Source of the DNA: Lachancea kluyveri NRRL Y-12651
Lineage: Eukaryota > Ascomycota > Saccharomycetes > Saccharomycetales > Saccharomycetaceae
Direction of reading: 5' to 3'
Length of the DNA stretch: 64,000 nt
Assembly: GCA_000149225.2 (NCBI GenBank)
Contig: CM000687.1
Span: 796,501 to 860,500 of the forward strand
Every line of letters starts with the position of its first letter. The stretch's first letter is position 1. Below the pieces are notes generated by a model. The model searched no databases. It was not told where the DNA came from and saw only the letters and a list, made by a program, of their open reading frames with translations. This document shows positions 1 through 10,605 of this stretch, piece by piece. Position numbers and translations under genes: made by a program.

Positions 1-353
1 GCTGGGGGAATTGGGTCCCTAAAAATATCAAATAGGGATATACCATTTTTAGCATTTCATTTTTGGAATTTTGGGATGCTACACCTCGAAATTCCTATTA
101 TTATAGTGTATTATCATGCCATATCCTTACCTTACCACCGTACGAGATGTTTGCTTTAAGTAAAATACTCATACTGTTTTCTGTTCAACTGTTTCTACTT
201 TTTGTCACATAAGAAATAAATCTCCAAGCGTCCTCACCGTGGAAGGGGATTAAAAAGGCAATTAGAGCTTGCAATAAAAAAAGGTGTGTAGTTTATGAAA
301 AGGCATCAACTTTGTATCTAACGAGATATCCTAGAAAGCCAAATACATTCCGA
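1..353. other. Intergenic, upstream of the KTR-family gene
   Basis: No gene is seen here. The stretch is AT-rich and ends at the ATG at 354. It presumably holds the promoter and 5' leader of the mannosyltransferase gene, but no specific regulatory site is clear. Confidence 0.5.
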
Positions 354-1724
354 ATGAATATCTTGGGTTTAGCTAGGCGCTATTCTGTTAGAAGATTGGT
401 CATTTTGGTTATTCTATTATCTATATCACTCGTAATCTACTTACAGTTGAGTTTGGATATATTTGATGGGTTCACAACTACGACTTTAGGCAGGTTCATC
501 GGTCAAAGCAAAGAAGGTGGAAATGAGGATAATTCAGACCAATTCGACGATCATGCTGGAGAAAACATTGTCTCTATTATGAGTTCTAGGGCTTCTGCCA
601 TACCGCCAATTGATGCGCCAACTTCGAGTACCATGAACTTTTCGGTCGCGAGTGGTACGACAGAAAATCAAGAAAGTAAAGATACATACAATGATAGCCG
701 TGGAAATGATATTATACTATCATTAGTCAGAAACTCTGAGCTCTCTGAAATGTTGCAGTCAATCGAGGAATTTGAAGCCCGTTTCAACAATCTGTTTCAT
801 TACAATTGGTACTTCATAAACGACGAAGATTTTGATGAGGAGTTCAAAGAAGAAGTTTCGAAAAAAGTCTCAGGCGGAGCAAAGTTCGTTAAAATTCCAT
901 CTGAGTTCTGGTCGTATCCTGAAAATATAGATAAAAAGAAGGCAGCCCAGGCCAGAAAGAAATACGAAGAAGCGGAAATCAAGTACGGTGGCAGCGAATC
1001 CTACAGGTTTATGTGCCGTTTCAACTCTGGTTTTTTTTACAAGTTACCGGAGCTTCAAAATATCGAATACTACTGGCGAGTAGAGCCTGGTGTCCATTTC
1101 AAATGTGACATTACCTATGACGTTTTTCAGTACATGAGGCAGAATAACAAGATGTACGCATTTAATATGGCCTTAGGTGAAGATATCAAAACTATACCCA
1201 GTTTGTGGGATACTACGAAAGATTTTTTTAAAAAAAATCCTCAATACGTTTCGAAAGATAACAATTTTGATTTTATCAGCGATGATGGCGGGGAAAACTA
1301 CAATTTGTGTCATTTCTGGACAAATTTTGAAATTGGAAATATGGGTTTCTATCGTAGTGAAATGTATGAAGAATACTTCCAGTATTTGGAAGAAAAAGGT
1401 GGATTCTTTTATGAACGCTGGGGAGATGCTCCCGTACACACTCTGGCTGTGAGTATAATGATGCCTGTGGACCAGATCCACTTTGTAGCTAATACGGGTT
1501 ATTACCACGTGCCAAATCAGGACTGTCCTCGTGATAAGGAGCTAAGAGAAACACTACATTGCAAATGTTCACCAAACAAGGATTTTACCTGGCATAAGTG
1601 GAGTTGTGTCAGCAAATTTTTTGATGTTAACGGATACGTTAGACCAGTTACAGTAAAAGGTTTAAAAAAGGGCTATCCGTCTATTTACGAATCTCTGATA
1701 TTGAAGTCCAGGAACACTATATAG
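354..1724 (+). CDS. KRE2/MNT1 (KTR) family alpha-1,2-mannosyltransferase
   Basis: 456 residues from the ATG at 354; the frame is open a little further upstream but has no earlier ATG. It is a type II Golgi membrane protein: a short basic cytoplasmic tail (RRYSVRR), one signal anchor of about 20 hydrophobic residues near residues 15-40, an acidic Ser/Thr-rich stem to about residue 130, then the glycosyltransferase 15 domain. Family hallmarks are RVEPGVHFKCDI, CHFWTNFEIGNMGFYRSE and ERWGDAPVHTLA. The family uses GDP-mannose to extend O- and N-linked mannan chains in the Golgi. S. cerevisiae has nine members and I cannot say which is the orthologue, so no symbol is given. QCR10 follows on the same strand. 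The family call is near certain; the exact acceptor is unknown. Confidence 0.93.
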   Translation: MNILGLARRYSVRRLVILVILLSISLVIYLQLSLDIFDGFTTTTLGRFIGQSKEGGNEDNSDQFDDHAGENIVSIMSSRASAIPPIDAPTSSTMNFSVASGTTENQESKDTYNDSRGNDIILSLVRNSELSEMLQSIEEFEARFNNLFHYNWYFINDEDFDEEFKEEVSKKVSGGAKFVKIPSEFWSYPENIDKKKAAQARKKYEEAEIKYGGSESYRFMCRFNSGFFYKLPELQNIEYYWRVEPGVHFKCDITYDVFQYMRQNNKMYAFNMALGEDIKTIPSLWDTTKDFFKKNPQYVSKDNNFDFISDDGGENYNLCHFWTNFEIGNMGFYRSEMYEEYFQYLEEKGGFFYERWGDAPVHTLAVSIMMPVDQIHFVANTGYYHVPNQDCPRDKELRETLHCKCSPNKDFTWHKWSCVSKFFDVNGYVRPVTVKGLKKGYPSIYESLILKSRNTI

Positions 1725-1765
1725 AGCATTTAATACCCAGACGGTTGAAATGTAATGCCACGATT

Positions 1766-1786
1766 GTCACGTGACCCACATCCAAT
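1766..1786. promoter_or_regulatory. Putative Cbf1 site plus CCAAT box upstream of QCR10
   Basis: A perfect palindrome GTCACGTGAC lies at 1766-1775 and a CCAAT at 1782-1786, about 150 bp before the QCR10 start codon. CACGTG is the Cbf1 core, and CCAAT is the element bound by the Hap2/3/4/5 respiratory activator in yeast. Function is inferred from motif and position only. Confidence 0.4.
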
Positions 1787-1927
1787 GAAAGATCAGTATT
1801 TTGGCACTAACATAATTATGTACGAATCAATGAAGTTTTTCAAATTTTACCATAAGGAAAGCTTTGGGAGTCCTTCGAATGTACACAGCACACACACGCA
1901 CTGGCAACAAACTATTTGTTAACAAAG

Positions 1928-2318
1928 ATGGTTTCCGTATGTTTGACTCATCAAAATTTAGAATAGGTTGGACAAGCATGATACACATAAAGAAATGAAT
2001 AGCACTTTCTCACGAGTACTGCATCTCTGCATGAATGTCCGATATCTCCAAGGATAATGGGAGGGTTTACTAACGAATATCGTAACACAGTACGTTTCTA
2101 AATTAGCTTCTAAGACCACTCCTTACTTCGGTAAATTGAACTTGAAGAACTTGATCGATTACACTCCAAACTTGGCCATCTGGGGTGGTTCCTCCTTCGC
2201 TGCTATTTTCGTTTTCACTGAAGGCTGGCCAAAATTCCAAAATACTCTCTACAAAAAGATTCCATACTTTGGTTCCCATTGGGTAGTTGAGATTCCACCA
2301 GAAGATGCTCCAAACTAA
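1928..2318 (+). CDS. QCR10: Cytochrome bc1 complex subunit 10 (spliced)
   Basis: Exon 1 is only 9 nt, 1928-1936 (Met-Val-Ser). The intron is 1937-2090 with 5' site GTATGT, branch point TACTAAC at 2068-2074 and acceptor ACAG. Exon 2 is 2091-2318. The product is 78 residues; the S. cerevisiae protein is 77 and its gene also has an early intron. The single membrane segment and the signature FTEGWPKFQNTLYKKIP are almost identical to yeast Qcr10, and the C-terminus PPEDAPN matches its end. It is a small accessory subunit of respiratory complex III in the mitochondrial inner membrane. CACGTG and CCAAT motifs upstream fit respiratory regulation. Identity and splice sites are both strongly supported. 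Confidence 0.94.
1937..2090 (+). other. QCR10: QCR10 intron
   Basis: 154 nt with GTATGT donor, TACTAAC branch point and an AG acceptor 16 nt beyond it. Removing it joins ATG-GTT-TCC to TAC-GTT-TCT in frame. Confidence 0.9.
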
Positions 2319-2844
2319 AATGTTTTAATGACCAACCATTTGGGTCGTTATCCTGTTTTTTTGTTTTTTCGTCCATTCGGTACTTTCTTATTTATTCTTA
2401 CCCGTTATGATTACGAACTCATAAAATGTCGAGTCTAAAGAGCCCAGAGACTCATAAATATTCATTTATGTAAGCAGCAAAGTAATAAAACTTTCCCTTA
2501 GAAGAGGGTTTACAAAACCCGCAAAACTATTGATCGGAAGATAAATAATCCAAGCGTTTTGCATAGAGCAAGTATCTTTAATGAGTGCTACGAGTGTTAC
2601 ATTTCTTTCTGTAGTGAACGTTTCATGTTTGGCCTCGCAGCAATTCCAAAACGTTTATATGAATATATGCCTGTACTGTGCTTTCAAACGTTTTAGATTA
2701 TTTAATGCAGCTTTGCCGGAGAAAAACAAATAATGTCAATTTCCTTGCAAATTCGGGCTTTCTGTCATTGTACATAGTTCATAAATCATGAAAAGAAAAA
2801 AAAAAAAAAAAAAAATCATAAAGCGAGTGAATACAATTATCATC
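2319..2844. other. Convergent intergenic region QCR10/FOX2
   Basis: No gene is seen. It holds the 3' ends of QCR10 (+) and FOX2 (-). A run of 20 A lies at 2796-2815. Nothing else stands out. Confidence 0.5.
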
Positions 2845-5532
2845 TCAAAACTTGGCACTGCCACCGACTAATTTTATGGCGGCATTATCAAGAACTACAT
2901 AATCCCTTTCAATATCGATCGTCTGGAAAACAATGATACCACCTGGCTGTTTCCAGGCCTTGATCTTTAGCGTATCACCGGGAAACACAACATTGGTAAA
3001 TCTGACTTTTAGTTCGTCGTATTGACCGAATTTTTCAAAAAGAGCCTTGGCACTTATGCCTAACGTGCACAACCCGTGCAAAATTGGTTTGGGAAATTTT
3101 ACCCTTTGCGCTAACTTCGGATCAATATGTAATGGGTTATAATCGCCCGATAGCCTATAGGTAGCGGCCTGGTCCTCGTAAGTGTGTATTTCAATCTCGA
3201 AATCAGCTGGCTTGGATGGTGCTTTGAATTGCTCTTCAGCAAATTTAGCTCTTGGCCGGTCTTTGATTTCTTTACCCTTTGGAACGCGTGCACCTCTAAT
3301 GAAAAAAGTTCCCTCGTTGTACACTAGTGGTTTCTTTGTTTCCGCATCAAAAGTTTGGTAACCACCGACAACTACTGCTGCTTTACCACCTTTATCCAAT
3401 ACCCTGAGCGGCTTGGATACTGTTTTGACAGAACCGCTCGTTGGTAGCGGATATTGGTTTAGCTTGAAGTACTGTTCACCATGCAACAAAAAGGCATAGT
3501 TAAAGTTTTCTACCAATTCATGCATCTTAATGTCATTACCACTATTCATAAATGGAATAACAGCAAACGATGGAAGCACTTGAAAGTTGGGATCATTTTC
3601 ATAAACGTATTTTAATTCTTTGCTGGTGGAGCCAACTCCCAAATTATAGAGGATGACATCACGGTTGGTATACTTAAAGGCACCTGTTCCAGAATTAGCC
3701 GATGTAACCGCTTGTAGTATTGCCATAGAAGATTCTTGAGTAGATTTCGGGTTGATGGATTTGGTAAAATCAATAATGCTACTCCAGTTATCTCTAATAA
3801 ATTCAGGGGTAGGGTCAAGGCCGACTGCACCATTACTTCTTTGCCATCTGGTTTGACCACACCAGCCACCACCGACTTCGAATAGTTGGCCACTGACACC
3901 ACGACTACCAGCTGTTTTTTGTAATTCGTCAGAGGCCAACAAAACAACAAATGGAGAAACTTGAGAGGGGTCGAAATGGTTGCTCAACTCTGTCTGGGAA
4001 AAAATGGTTTTAGTCATGGCGGTTTCCGCATGTGGAGCAATAATGTTAACTTTGATACCATGTTTGGACCCTTCAAGGGCCAATGTCTTGGAGAGGCCTA
4101 ATATAGCGGCTTTGGCTGCAGCATAATTTGCCTGTCCAAAGTTACCGTAGATACCAGAAGTGGAAGTAGTGTTAATAATATAACCACTCCTTTGCTTGAG
4201 GAAAACCGGCCACACTGCCTTGCTTAGACCATAAGTGGAGAAAAGATGAACTTTTAAGACAGCATACCACTCCTCATCAGTCATCTTCAAGAACGATCTG
4301 TCCCTCAAAATACCGGCGTTGTTGACCAATACATCGACACGACCAAATGCCTCTAAAGCCGTTTTCACAATCTCGGTTGGCTGAGTTACAACGTCGTGCT
4401 TATCGGGAATGGCCGATCCTCCACCATAGATCTTGTTAATCTCATCGACAACAGGTTCTGGCGCCTTGATATCGTTCACAACCACTTTTGCACCATACTT
4501 GGCAAACCATAGAGCATGCGATCTACCCAACCCCCCACCTGCACCTGTCACAATCACGATTTTATCTTTCAATGATTCGACTTTTGTACTGCCTTGTTCG
4601 TTGGGCGGCAATTTATGCGCCTTGGTAATTAGATCGTTGTAGTCGGATAGTTGAGTTGGATGTTGTACCTTATTAAAGGGTTTATCACCATAGTCGACGA
4701 TGGATGCCCATTTATTTAAAATGGTTTCCGGGGTAAAGGTTTCGGGATCCGGATTGAAAATTTGGCCTGAAGACCTTTCCCACCTAACCTGGCTGTAGAA
4801 ACCAGCTGCAAGTTCAAAAATACTATTGGTGACTTTGGTTTGCTCGTGGGTTAAATATAATACCAAGGGAGCAATCTTTTCAGGTGCCAATTGCTTCAAA
4901 ATGTGAGGGGGCACAACTTTTTCCGTCATCCTCGATTTCGCCAAAGGTGAAATGGAATTCACGTAGATATTGAATCGGAAGCCCTCCTTAGCTAACGTCT
5001 CTCCAAAACCGACAAGCCCGAGCTTTGCTGCTGAATAGTTTGCCTGACCGAAGTTTCCATACAAACCAGCGGGAGAGCAGGTGTTGATGATTCTACCAAA
5101 TTTCTGTTTCTTCATATAGGGCCATGCTGCCTTGGTCAATTTGTATGCACCATTCAAATGAACGTCAACTACAGAAGCAAAATCCTTTTCAGACATCTTG
5201 GCAAAGCTAGAATCTCTCAAAATACCCGCATTGTTAACCAAAATATCGACTCTGCCGAAATTGTCAATGGCAGTTTTAATAATTTTATCGCCAGCATCGT
5301 TAACCGAGTCATAATTGGCTACAGCAATACCGTTGTACTTATCCTTAATTTCAGAAACTACAACATCTGCAGCTTTGGAGTCATGACCAGTTCCGCTTAA
5401 TGCCCCACCCAAATCATTCACCACAATCTTTGCACCTCTCTTAGCGTATTCAATTGCATAAACTTTACCCAAACCACCTCCCGCTCCGGTGATTACCACT
5501 ACTCTGTCTTTAAAACTCAATTGTGAACTCAT
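2845..5532 (-). CDS. FOX2: Peroxisomal multifunctional beta-oxidation enzyme (2-enoyl-CoA hydratase 2 / (3R)-hydroxyacyl-CoA dehydrogenase)
   Basis: 895 residues, close to the 900 of S. cerevisiae Fox2. Two tandem short-chain dehydrogenase domains come first: NAD-binding TGAGGGLG at 15-22 with active-site Tyr166/Lys170, and a second TGAGGGLG starting at 329 with Tyr470/Lys474. A MaoC-type hydratase-2 hot-dog domain follows, with the catalytic Asp797 and His802 in GDYNPLHIDP. It carries out the second and third steps of fatty-acid beta-oxidation via D-hydroxyacyl-CoA. The protein ends in -AKF, a variant of the peroxisomal PTS1 signal rather than -SKL. It is followed by QCR10 in convergent orientation; APM3 lies upstream on the same strand. 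Confidence 0.97.
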   Translation of the reverse strand: MSSQLSFKDRVVVITGAGGGLGKVYAIEYAKRGAKIVVNDLGGALSGTGHDSKAADVVVSEIKDKYNGIAVANYDSVNDAGDKIIKTAIDNFGRVDILVNNAGILRDSSFAKMSEKDFASVVDVHLNGAYKLTKAAWPYMKKQKFGRIINTCSPAGLYGNFGQANYSAAKLGLVGFGETLAKEGFRFNIYVNSISPLAKSRMTEKVVPPHILKQLAPEKIAPLVLYLTHEQTKVTNSIFELAAGFYSQVRWERSSGQIFNPDPETFTPETILNKWASIVDYGDKPFNKVQHPTQLSDYNDLITKAHKLPPNEQGSTKVESLKDKIVIVTGAGGGLGRSHALWFAKYGAKVVVNDIKAPEPVVDEINKIYGGGSAIPDKHDVVTQPTEIVKTALEAFGRVDVLVNNAGILRDRSFLKMTDEEWYAVLKVHLFSTYGLSKAVWPVFLKQRSGYIINTTSTSGIYGNFGQANYAAAKAAILGLSKTLALEGSKHGIKVNIIAPHAETAMTKTIFSQTELSNHFDPSQVSPFVVLLASDELQKTAGSRGVSGQLFEVGGGWCGQTRWQRSNGAVGLDPTPEFIRDNWSSIIDFTKSINPKSTQESSMAILQAVTSANSGTGAFKYTNRDVILYNLGVGSTSKELKYVYENDPNFQVLPSFAVIPFMNSGNDIKMHELVENFNYAFLLHGEQYFKLNQYPLPTSGSVKTVSKPLRVLDKGGKAAVVVGGYQTFDAETKKPLVYNEGTFFIRGARVPKGKEIKDRPRAKFAEEQFKAPSKPADFEIEIHTYEDQAATYRLSGDYNPLHIDPKLAQRVKFPKPILHGLCTLGISAKALFEKFGQYDELKVRFTNVVFPGDTLKIKAWKQPGGIIVFQTIDIERDYVVLDNAAIKLVGGSAKF

Positions 5533-5847
5533 TTATGTGTTTTGCGTACCAAAAAAGTGGAGCAAATAGAATGGTAGCGGACTGCTCTGAACTATGTCCT
5601 CTCGGGATACGCTCACATATATATATGTACATATACACATTCACAAATGGGTTACCCCTGACTTACTCCTCATACAAGAGTCACACGTTATAGAAACTCT
5701 TGGAGAACACCCATTGCTTATTTAGCGATGAAATGGTTTTAACATCGCTCCCGCCGCATGTTTCCCCAACCCATTTTATTCGTATTAAGTGACAAACACG
5801 GAGTTAATGTTATAGTTTCCGCGCACGAAATATACAGAAGTAATGCT
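5533..5847. other. FOX2 promoter region / APM3 3' end
   Basis: No gene is seen in these 315 bp. It contains a short AT repeat (about 5617-5630) and a CTTGGAG near 5700 that resembles half of an Adr1 site. Adr1 and Oaf1/Pip2 control FOX2 in S. cerevisiae. I see no convincing complete oleate response element. Confidence 0.4.
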
Positions 5848-7343
5848 TTACCTGACAACGTAGTCGCCGATCTTGGTGATGTACTTTACACCCTTGAAAG
5901 GCTTCACACCTGCGGGGAATCCGCTTAAGATGTTTACAGAGTTGACCCTAATACCGCTGGGCAGCTGGCCCTTGTTGGAATATGACATGGATAGGTACTT
6001 GGGCCATGTAGGTTCGGTGCACCCTTCGATGCAGCCTCTCAACACAGGAAAAACACCTACTGGTGTCTCTTTGTCAAAGGTCCAGGTGCCCTTGTTGTTG
6101 ATTCCATTTTCAAAGCCACCATGCGTGTTTCTTAAAATTTTAATTTTGCCATCTTCTCGTAGCGGATCGAAATGAACATCAATTTTCAAATCCTCAACGT
6201 GCTTGACATTTCTTGAAAGTGCAACAGTTACCTTAATCTCAAACTCGTCCTTTTTTGGGCCCAAACCAGTGTGGTAATCCACACTCACAAGGCCTAGATT
6301 CGACAAAATTTTGTTTCTGTTACGCAGGGAATCCAGGTCAATGTTGTATTCCATCAAACAGAAGTCACCGTCTGGTGGTATGAACCTCAAAGTTCCTGGG
6401 TGAAAATCGGAGCCCTCAGTTCGCACGCAGCGATGAAACGCCGGGATACCTAAATCGTGGCCATTGGTATTCAAGTCCAATTCGACCAGCGGGTTTTCAC
6501 TCAAATAGCATTTGAAACCAACCTCCCCATCAATGCTACCGGAGATAGGAACCAATGACGTACTATTCCTGGTCTTTGCCAGGATTATGTTGACGGTTTC
6601 TGCCATATCAACGTACAGCTCGTTGTTTGTATATTTGACACCAGCGCTTCTCCATGGTACGGTCCTGTCTCTATTCGCATAGGATACAGAGGACCCAATC
6701 CTTGAGTTCGAAGAGTGTTTGCTAAACATCTGGTTCCCCTCGGCGTTTGAAATAGTTTTACCAATGGAACTCGCTGTAGAGTTGATGACTCTTGCAAAGT
6801 TATTTTTCAATGGCACAATCTCCTTCAGCCTGTTTAAATCCGTAATATCAGGCTCACCTGCATCTACCATACTGTTAAACAAAAGCGTCACTCTATCATA
6901 GTTTTTCGTAATTTTGGAAGCCTTTAAAACGTCTTTGCCAAAGTATTGATTCAGGATTGTGTCAACGGTTTGCAAAAAAACAAACGGTTCCACTGGATTA
7001 GGCGTAGATCCCTCTCCAATTTCTGTTCTTTGCAGACACCAATATCTTAAGCCATCCGCTGGCGAGTGATAACTGCATAATTCCAGATTTCTACTCAACG
7101 TTACGGTTGGTAATTCGGCAGACACATCACAAGAGGCAGCATTGAGCAATTGTGGTGCTACAGATTGGATCTTAGTGACAATCTGCTTGAAACCAGGGGA
7201 GTCAGACCTCAGAAGGTACTGGAATATAAGGTTACTGATTGAAGCCCAAAAGTTAGTATGCCTTGAGATAGTAACAGGTGAAACAGTGTACTTGACTTTC
7301 ACACATACTTCCTTGCATCCGTGATGTAAAAGGATAAAAACAT
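5848..7343 (-). CDS. APM3: AP-3 adaptor complex mu subunit (spliced)
   Basis: Two exons: 7309-7343 (ATG at 7343, 35 nt) and 5848-7234, giving 473 residues; S. cerevisiae Apm3 is 483. Without splicing, exon 2 has no ATG at its N-terminus. With it the protein begins MFLSFYITDARN followed by NLIFQYLL, matching the S. cerevisiae N-terminus MYLSFYITDTKN. The N-terminal longin-like part is followed by the mu homology domain (VPWRSAGVKYTNNELYVDMAETV onward). AP-3 carries cargo such as alkaline phosphatase from the Golgi to the vacuole. The gene is divergent from SNF5 with 262 bp between starts, the same neighbourhood as YBR288C-YBR289W. The intron is the notable point. Confidence 0.94.
7235..7308 (-). 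other. APM3: APM3 intron
   Basis: 74 nt on the minus strand: donor GTATGT (7308-7303), branch point TACTAAC (7258-7252), acceptor CAG ending at 7235. Splicing joins ...AGG-AA to T-AAC and restores the conserved N-terminus. Confidence 0.9.
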
Positions 7344-7605
7344 TGGTGGCCGGTTCTTTTTATTTTCGGTCGCTTAATTACTGGTACGCACTATCGCCAT
7401 ACTTCTTTGCCACCAGTTTTGCATGGTCTAACATGTTTCCATAGATAACTATACACGGGAATCCGCGAAAAAAAAGTGGAAAGTTGTACTTCGACATCAA
7501 AAAACACCAATTGTTTGTCAACTTGATGAAACAGGCAGCCTCAGAAAAGTACAGAATAAAGCAAGTATACCGGCATTGACAAGGCAGTAATTTCAACTCT
7601 AAAAA
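7344..7605. promoter_or_regulatory. Divergent promoter APM3/SNF5
   Basis: 262 bp between the two start codons. No individual binding site can be named with confidence. Confidence 0.5.
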
Positions 7606-7766
7606 ATGAATGCGCAGCAACACAATCCATTGAGTAATATAGGAACTCCCAGTTTCAGCATCAATCAGATTCCTCCACATATTTTACAAAATTTGACGCC
7701 TGTGCAGGTCCAGATGATCCATCAAAGGCATCAACAGTTGCTTATGCAACGGCAGGCTATAGCAGT

Positions 7767-7826
<60 letters not shown>

Positions 7827-9720
7827 ACAGCAACAACAGCAACAACAGCAACAACAGCAACAACAGCAACAACAGCAACAGTCCTTACCAAGTGGTAGTC
7901 CGCTAGAAGCAAACGTTGGTGCGAACTCAAATAACACTACTCAGCAACAGAACCATTTCCCTTTACAACAATTAAACCTCGCTCAGAGAGCGCAAATCTT
8001 GAAAGCTAAACAACAACAACTGGCTGCCATACAACAACAGGCTCAAATCCAAACGGTTCAACCACAGCTGAACCAACAGATAGAACAACAGCAACAACAA
8101 GCAGCCCCTCCAGTCCCTATGAATTTACCACCGGGGTTCGCACAACTACCTCTTCATCTGCAACAGCAGGTGCTAGCCAAGAATAACCTTTCAGTAGCAG
8201 CAGCAGCAGTAGCAGCAGCAGCAACACCGACAACCACGACGGCTCAACAACAAGGAAGGCATCAAGAGCCAATTCCACAAGTCAACCTAGATTTACCGAA
8301 GTACCAGACAATATTACAGGATCCTCCCGAAATTTTTATGGATTCGTCAACATACTGGTCAGATAAAATAAGAAAGGAAACAGAAAAAGAAGCAGATACA
8401 TACACTTTGCTTTATGAACAAATCACAGAACGTGACAGAGAAAATTCTAGACAGCTCTCAAAGGAACGTACTGGCTCTGAACCGTTTAGTAAGTACGGAT
8501 TTAGCAATAAGGAGTATGTTACCCGTCTGTTGCACGACTTGAATTATTACAAAGAACTGAAAAACACTAGAATGAAATCGATTACCAATACCACCCAGGG
8601 TGTCATTTCAAAGAGTATATGGGGTGATGGTTATTCTGGCTACGCCAATGGATTTACTAACACCGTTACCAATGTCAGTAGCGGACAAGACAGGATCAGG
8701 TACAAGTACTACTCGGACAGGGACATATACCAGCAAGCAATGAATGAAGGCCTCGAAGAACTAGTACCTATTAGATTAGAATTCGATGCTGAAAGGGATA
8801 AGTTTTCTTTAAGGGATACGTTTCTTTGGAATAAAAATGAGTCATTGGTAAAGATCGAAGATTTTGTAAAGGAAATGATGTATGATTATCGGTTTAGACA
8901 CCAGCCACATTTTATTGAAACTATTGTGGGCAGCATTAAAGAGCAAATGAACGAATATCAACCAAACCCCTTCAATCAAAAACGGGTTGGCGGTGATGAC
9001 CTTCGTATTAAGATAAAGCTGGACGTTGTTGTCGGGCAAAATCAACTAATAGATACTGTCGAGTGGGACATCTCTAATCCAGAGAATAATCCAGAAGAGT
9101 TTGCTCAGGTGATGTGCCAAGAATTGGAGTTGCCTGGTGAGTTTTCGACGGCTATAGCACACTCTATTAGGGAGCAGGTACATCTGTACCATAAGTCATT
9201 ATCCTTAGTCGGGTATAAATTTGACGGTTCTGTAGTTGAAGATAATGAAATCCGCAGCAGAATGTTACCGCTGATCACTTTAGATGATGTTTATCGTGGG
9301 CCCAGCGATTCAAAAATTTTCACTCCAAATATTTTACAAATCTCCACGGCAGAGCTAGAAAGACTGGATAAAGATAAAGATAGAGACACAAGACGTAAAA
9401 GAAGACAAGGCCGTCTTAATAGACGTGGCACCAACACTACGCAACTTGATGTAGCATTGCCTGATTTGGCGGATGTCCCAAAGACTTTTCGTATTCCAAT
9501 TCCAAGTACTGTCCTGCCTGGTGGTGTAGATTTAGGACCACCTGTTGGTTCATATACTTTGGAAACGGTAACCGCATTTAAACCACGCCCTCCGAAACCA
9601 CAACCTAAACCTCCCAGCTGTCACATTATTTATCATGAGCCTGGCGAGACTTTATTAATTGGAATCAAGATCAAAAGAGAAGAACTGACAGACACCTCAG
9701 ACCCGGCTTTCGTACCATAG
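7606..9720 (+). CDS. SNF5: SWI/SNF chromatin-remodelling complex subunit Snf5
   Basis: 704 residues, shorter than the roughly 900 of S. cerevisiae Snf5. The N-terminal third is Gln-rich, with an uninterrupted run of 38 Gln (7768-7881, CAA/CAG) and a second Gln/Ala-rich region to about residue 220. The C-terminal half carries the SNF5/INI1 repeat domain, roughly residues 395-590 (IRLEFDAERDKFSLRDTFLW and IKLDVVVGQNQLIDTVEWDI), followed by a basic stretch and a Pro-rich tail. Snf5 is a core scaffold that binds the nucleosome acidic patch and links Swi/Snf to activators. The neighbours APM3, BSD2 and CTP1 match the YBR288-291 order. The start ATG at 7606 begins MNAQQHNPLSN. Confidence 0.97.
7768..7881 (+). 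repeat. SNF5: CAA/CAG repeat encoding Gln38 in SNF5
   Basis: 38 consecutive Gln codons, first mainly as CAG-CAA pairs and then CAA-CAA-CAG triplets. The regular pattern shows expansion by short-unit duplication. Confidence 0.95.
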
Positions 9721-10605
9721 AACAGCTTGAAAGTATTTGCTGGGATCGAAGACTACTTACAAAATTACTCACAGTAAAAATCTATACATTATACTGTACA
9801 CAGGCCTACATCGTTTACTTTACGATTTTCGCAAGGTGTGTTGTAAGACAACCTGCATAAAACTTTACAACGGATTAGACACAGAGGATTTAGTATGTGA
9901 GATTCAGCATTTTGAGTCCAGACTCTACTTATTTTGACAGGAATACGAAGAATGGATGATCAAAACTTGTGCCTTTAAATTTCATTCCTTCTCTTTATTT
10001 AGAAAGGGCTCCTTCGATGTATATTACAGTTTCTGCTCTAGACCTGAAAAGCTGTCGAGATTTTTTAAAAAAAAAAAACAAACCATACCCACCTTTCGTT
10101 TCCCAAAGTTTATGAGCTTTTGGTTGGTAAACAGCTGCTCTATTCTTGCATTTAAACATTAAAAAACTGGCTAGTTTCGTATCTATAGTAAAATACAAAC
10201 TGTATGTTTTCAGATACTATTTTCTTGTAGCCATTATCAATATCGCGACTACTCTTTGTACTCACCGTGTGTTTTGTTTCGAGGTTTAATGGTTAAGCAC
10301 GTAGCCGTTACAGATTAACTATTAGTAAACAGAGCATACTGTATGCCCCAAAGTACATAATATACAGAGTTTGAATTTCTAAATTCTCAGGTCGAAGCCA
10401 CTTTAATCAATTATGCCTACCAACGTTTGCCGTACATAATTACACTATCATTCGATTTGGATTGAACGAATTTAGAATTTGTAACTCAGCAGTGTAGCGC
10501 AACGTTTTGCACAGAAAGGCTTAAACGAAAAAGACATCACTAATTTGAAACTACTCGGGTAGCTGTTAATATTGTTTAGGAATAAGAAAAAAAAGAAAAA
10601 TTATT
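9721..10605. other. Intergenic region SNF5/BSD2
   Basis: 885 bp with no supportable gene; short open stretches have no recognisable content. A short A-run lies near 10066-10078. It presumably contains the SNF5 terminator and BSD2 promoter. Confidence 0.5.

Noticed and set aside
1866-1910. CA-rich stretch near QCR10 considered as a telomerase RNA template or telomere-like sequence
   Set aside because: It is only a few CA units inside a short promoter, with no room for a telomerase RNA gene.
7684-7937. Long poly-Leu and poly-Cys open frames antisense to SNF5
   Set aside because: They are mirror frames of the CAA/CAG repeat and have no independent support.
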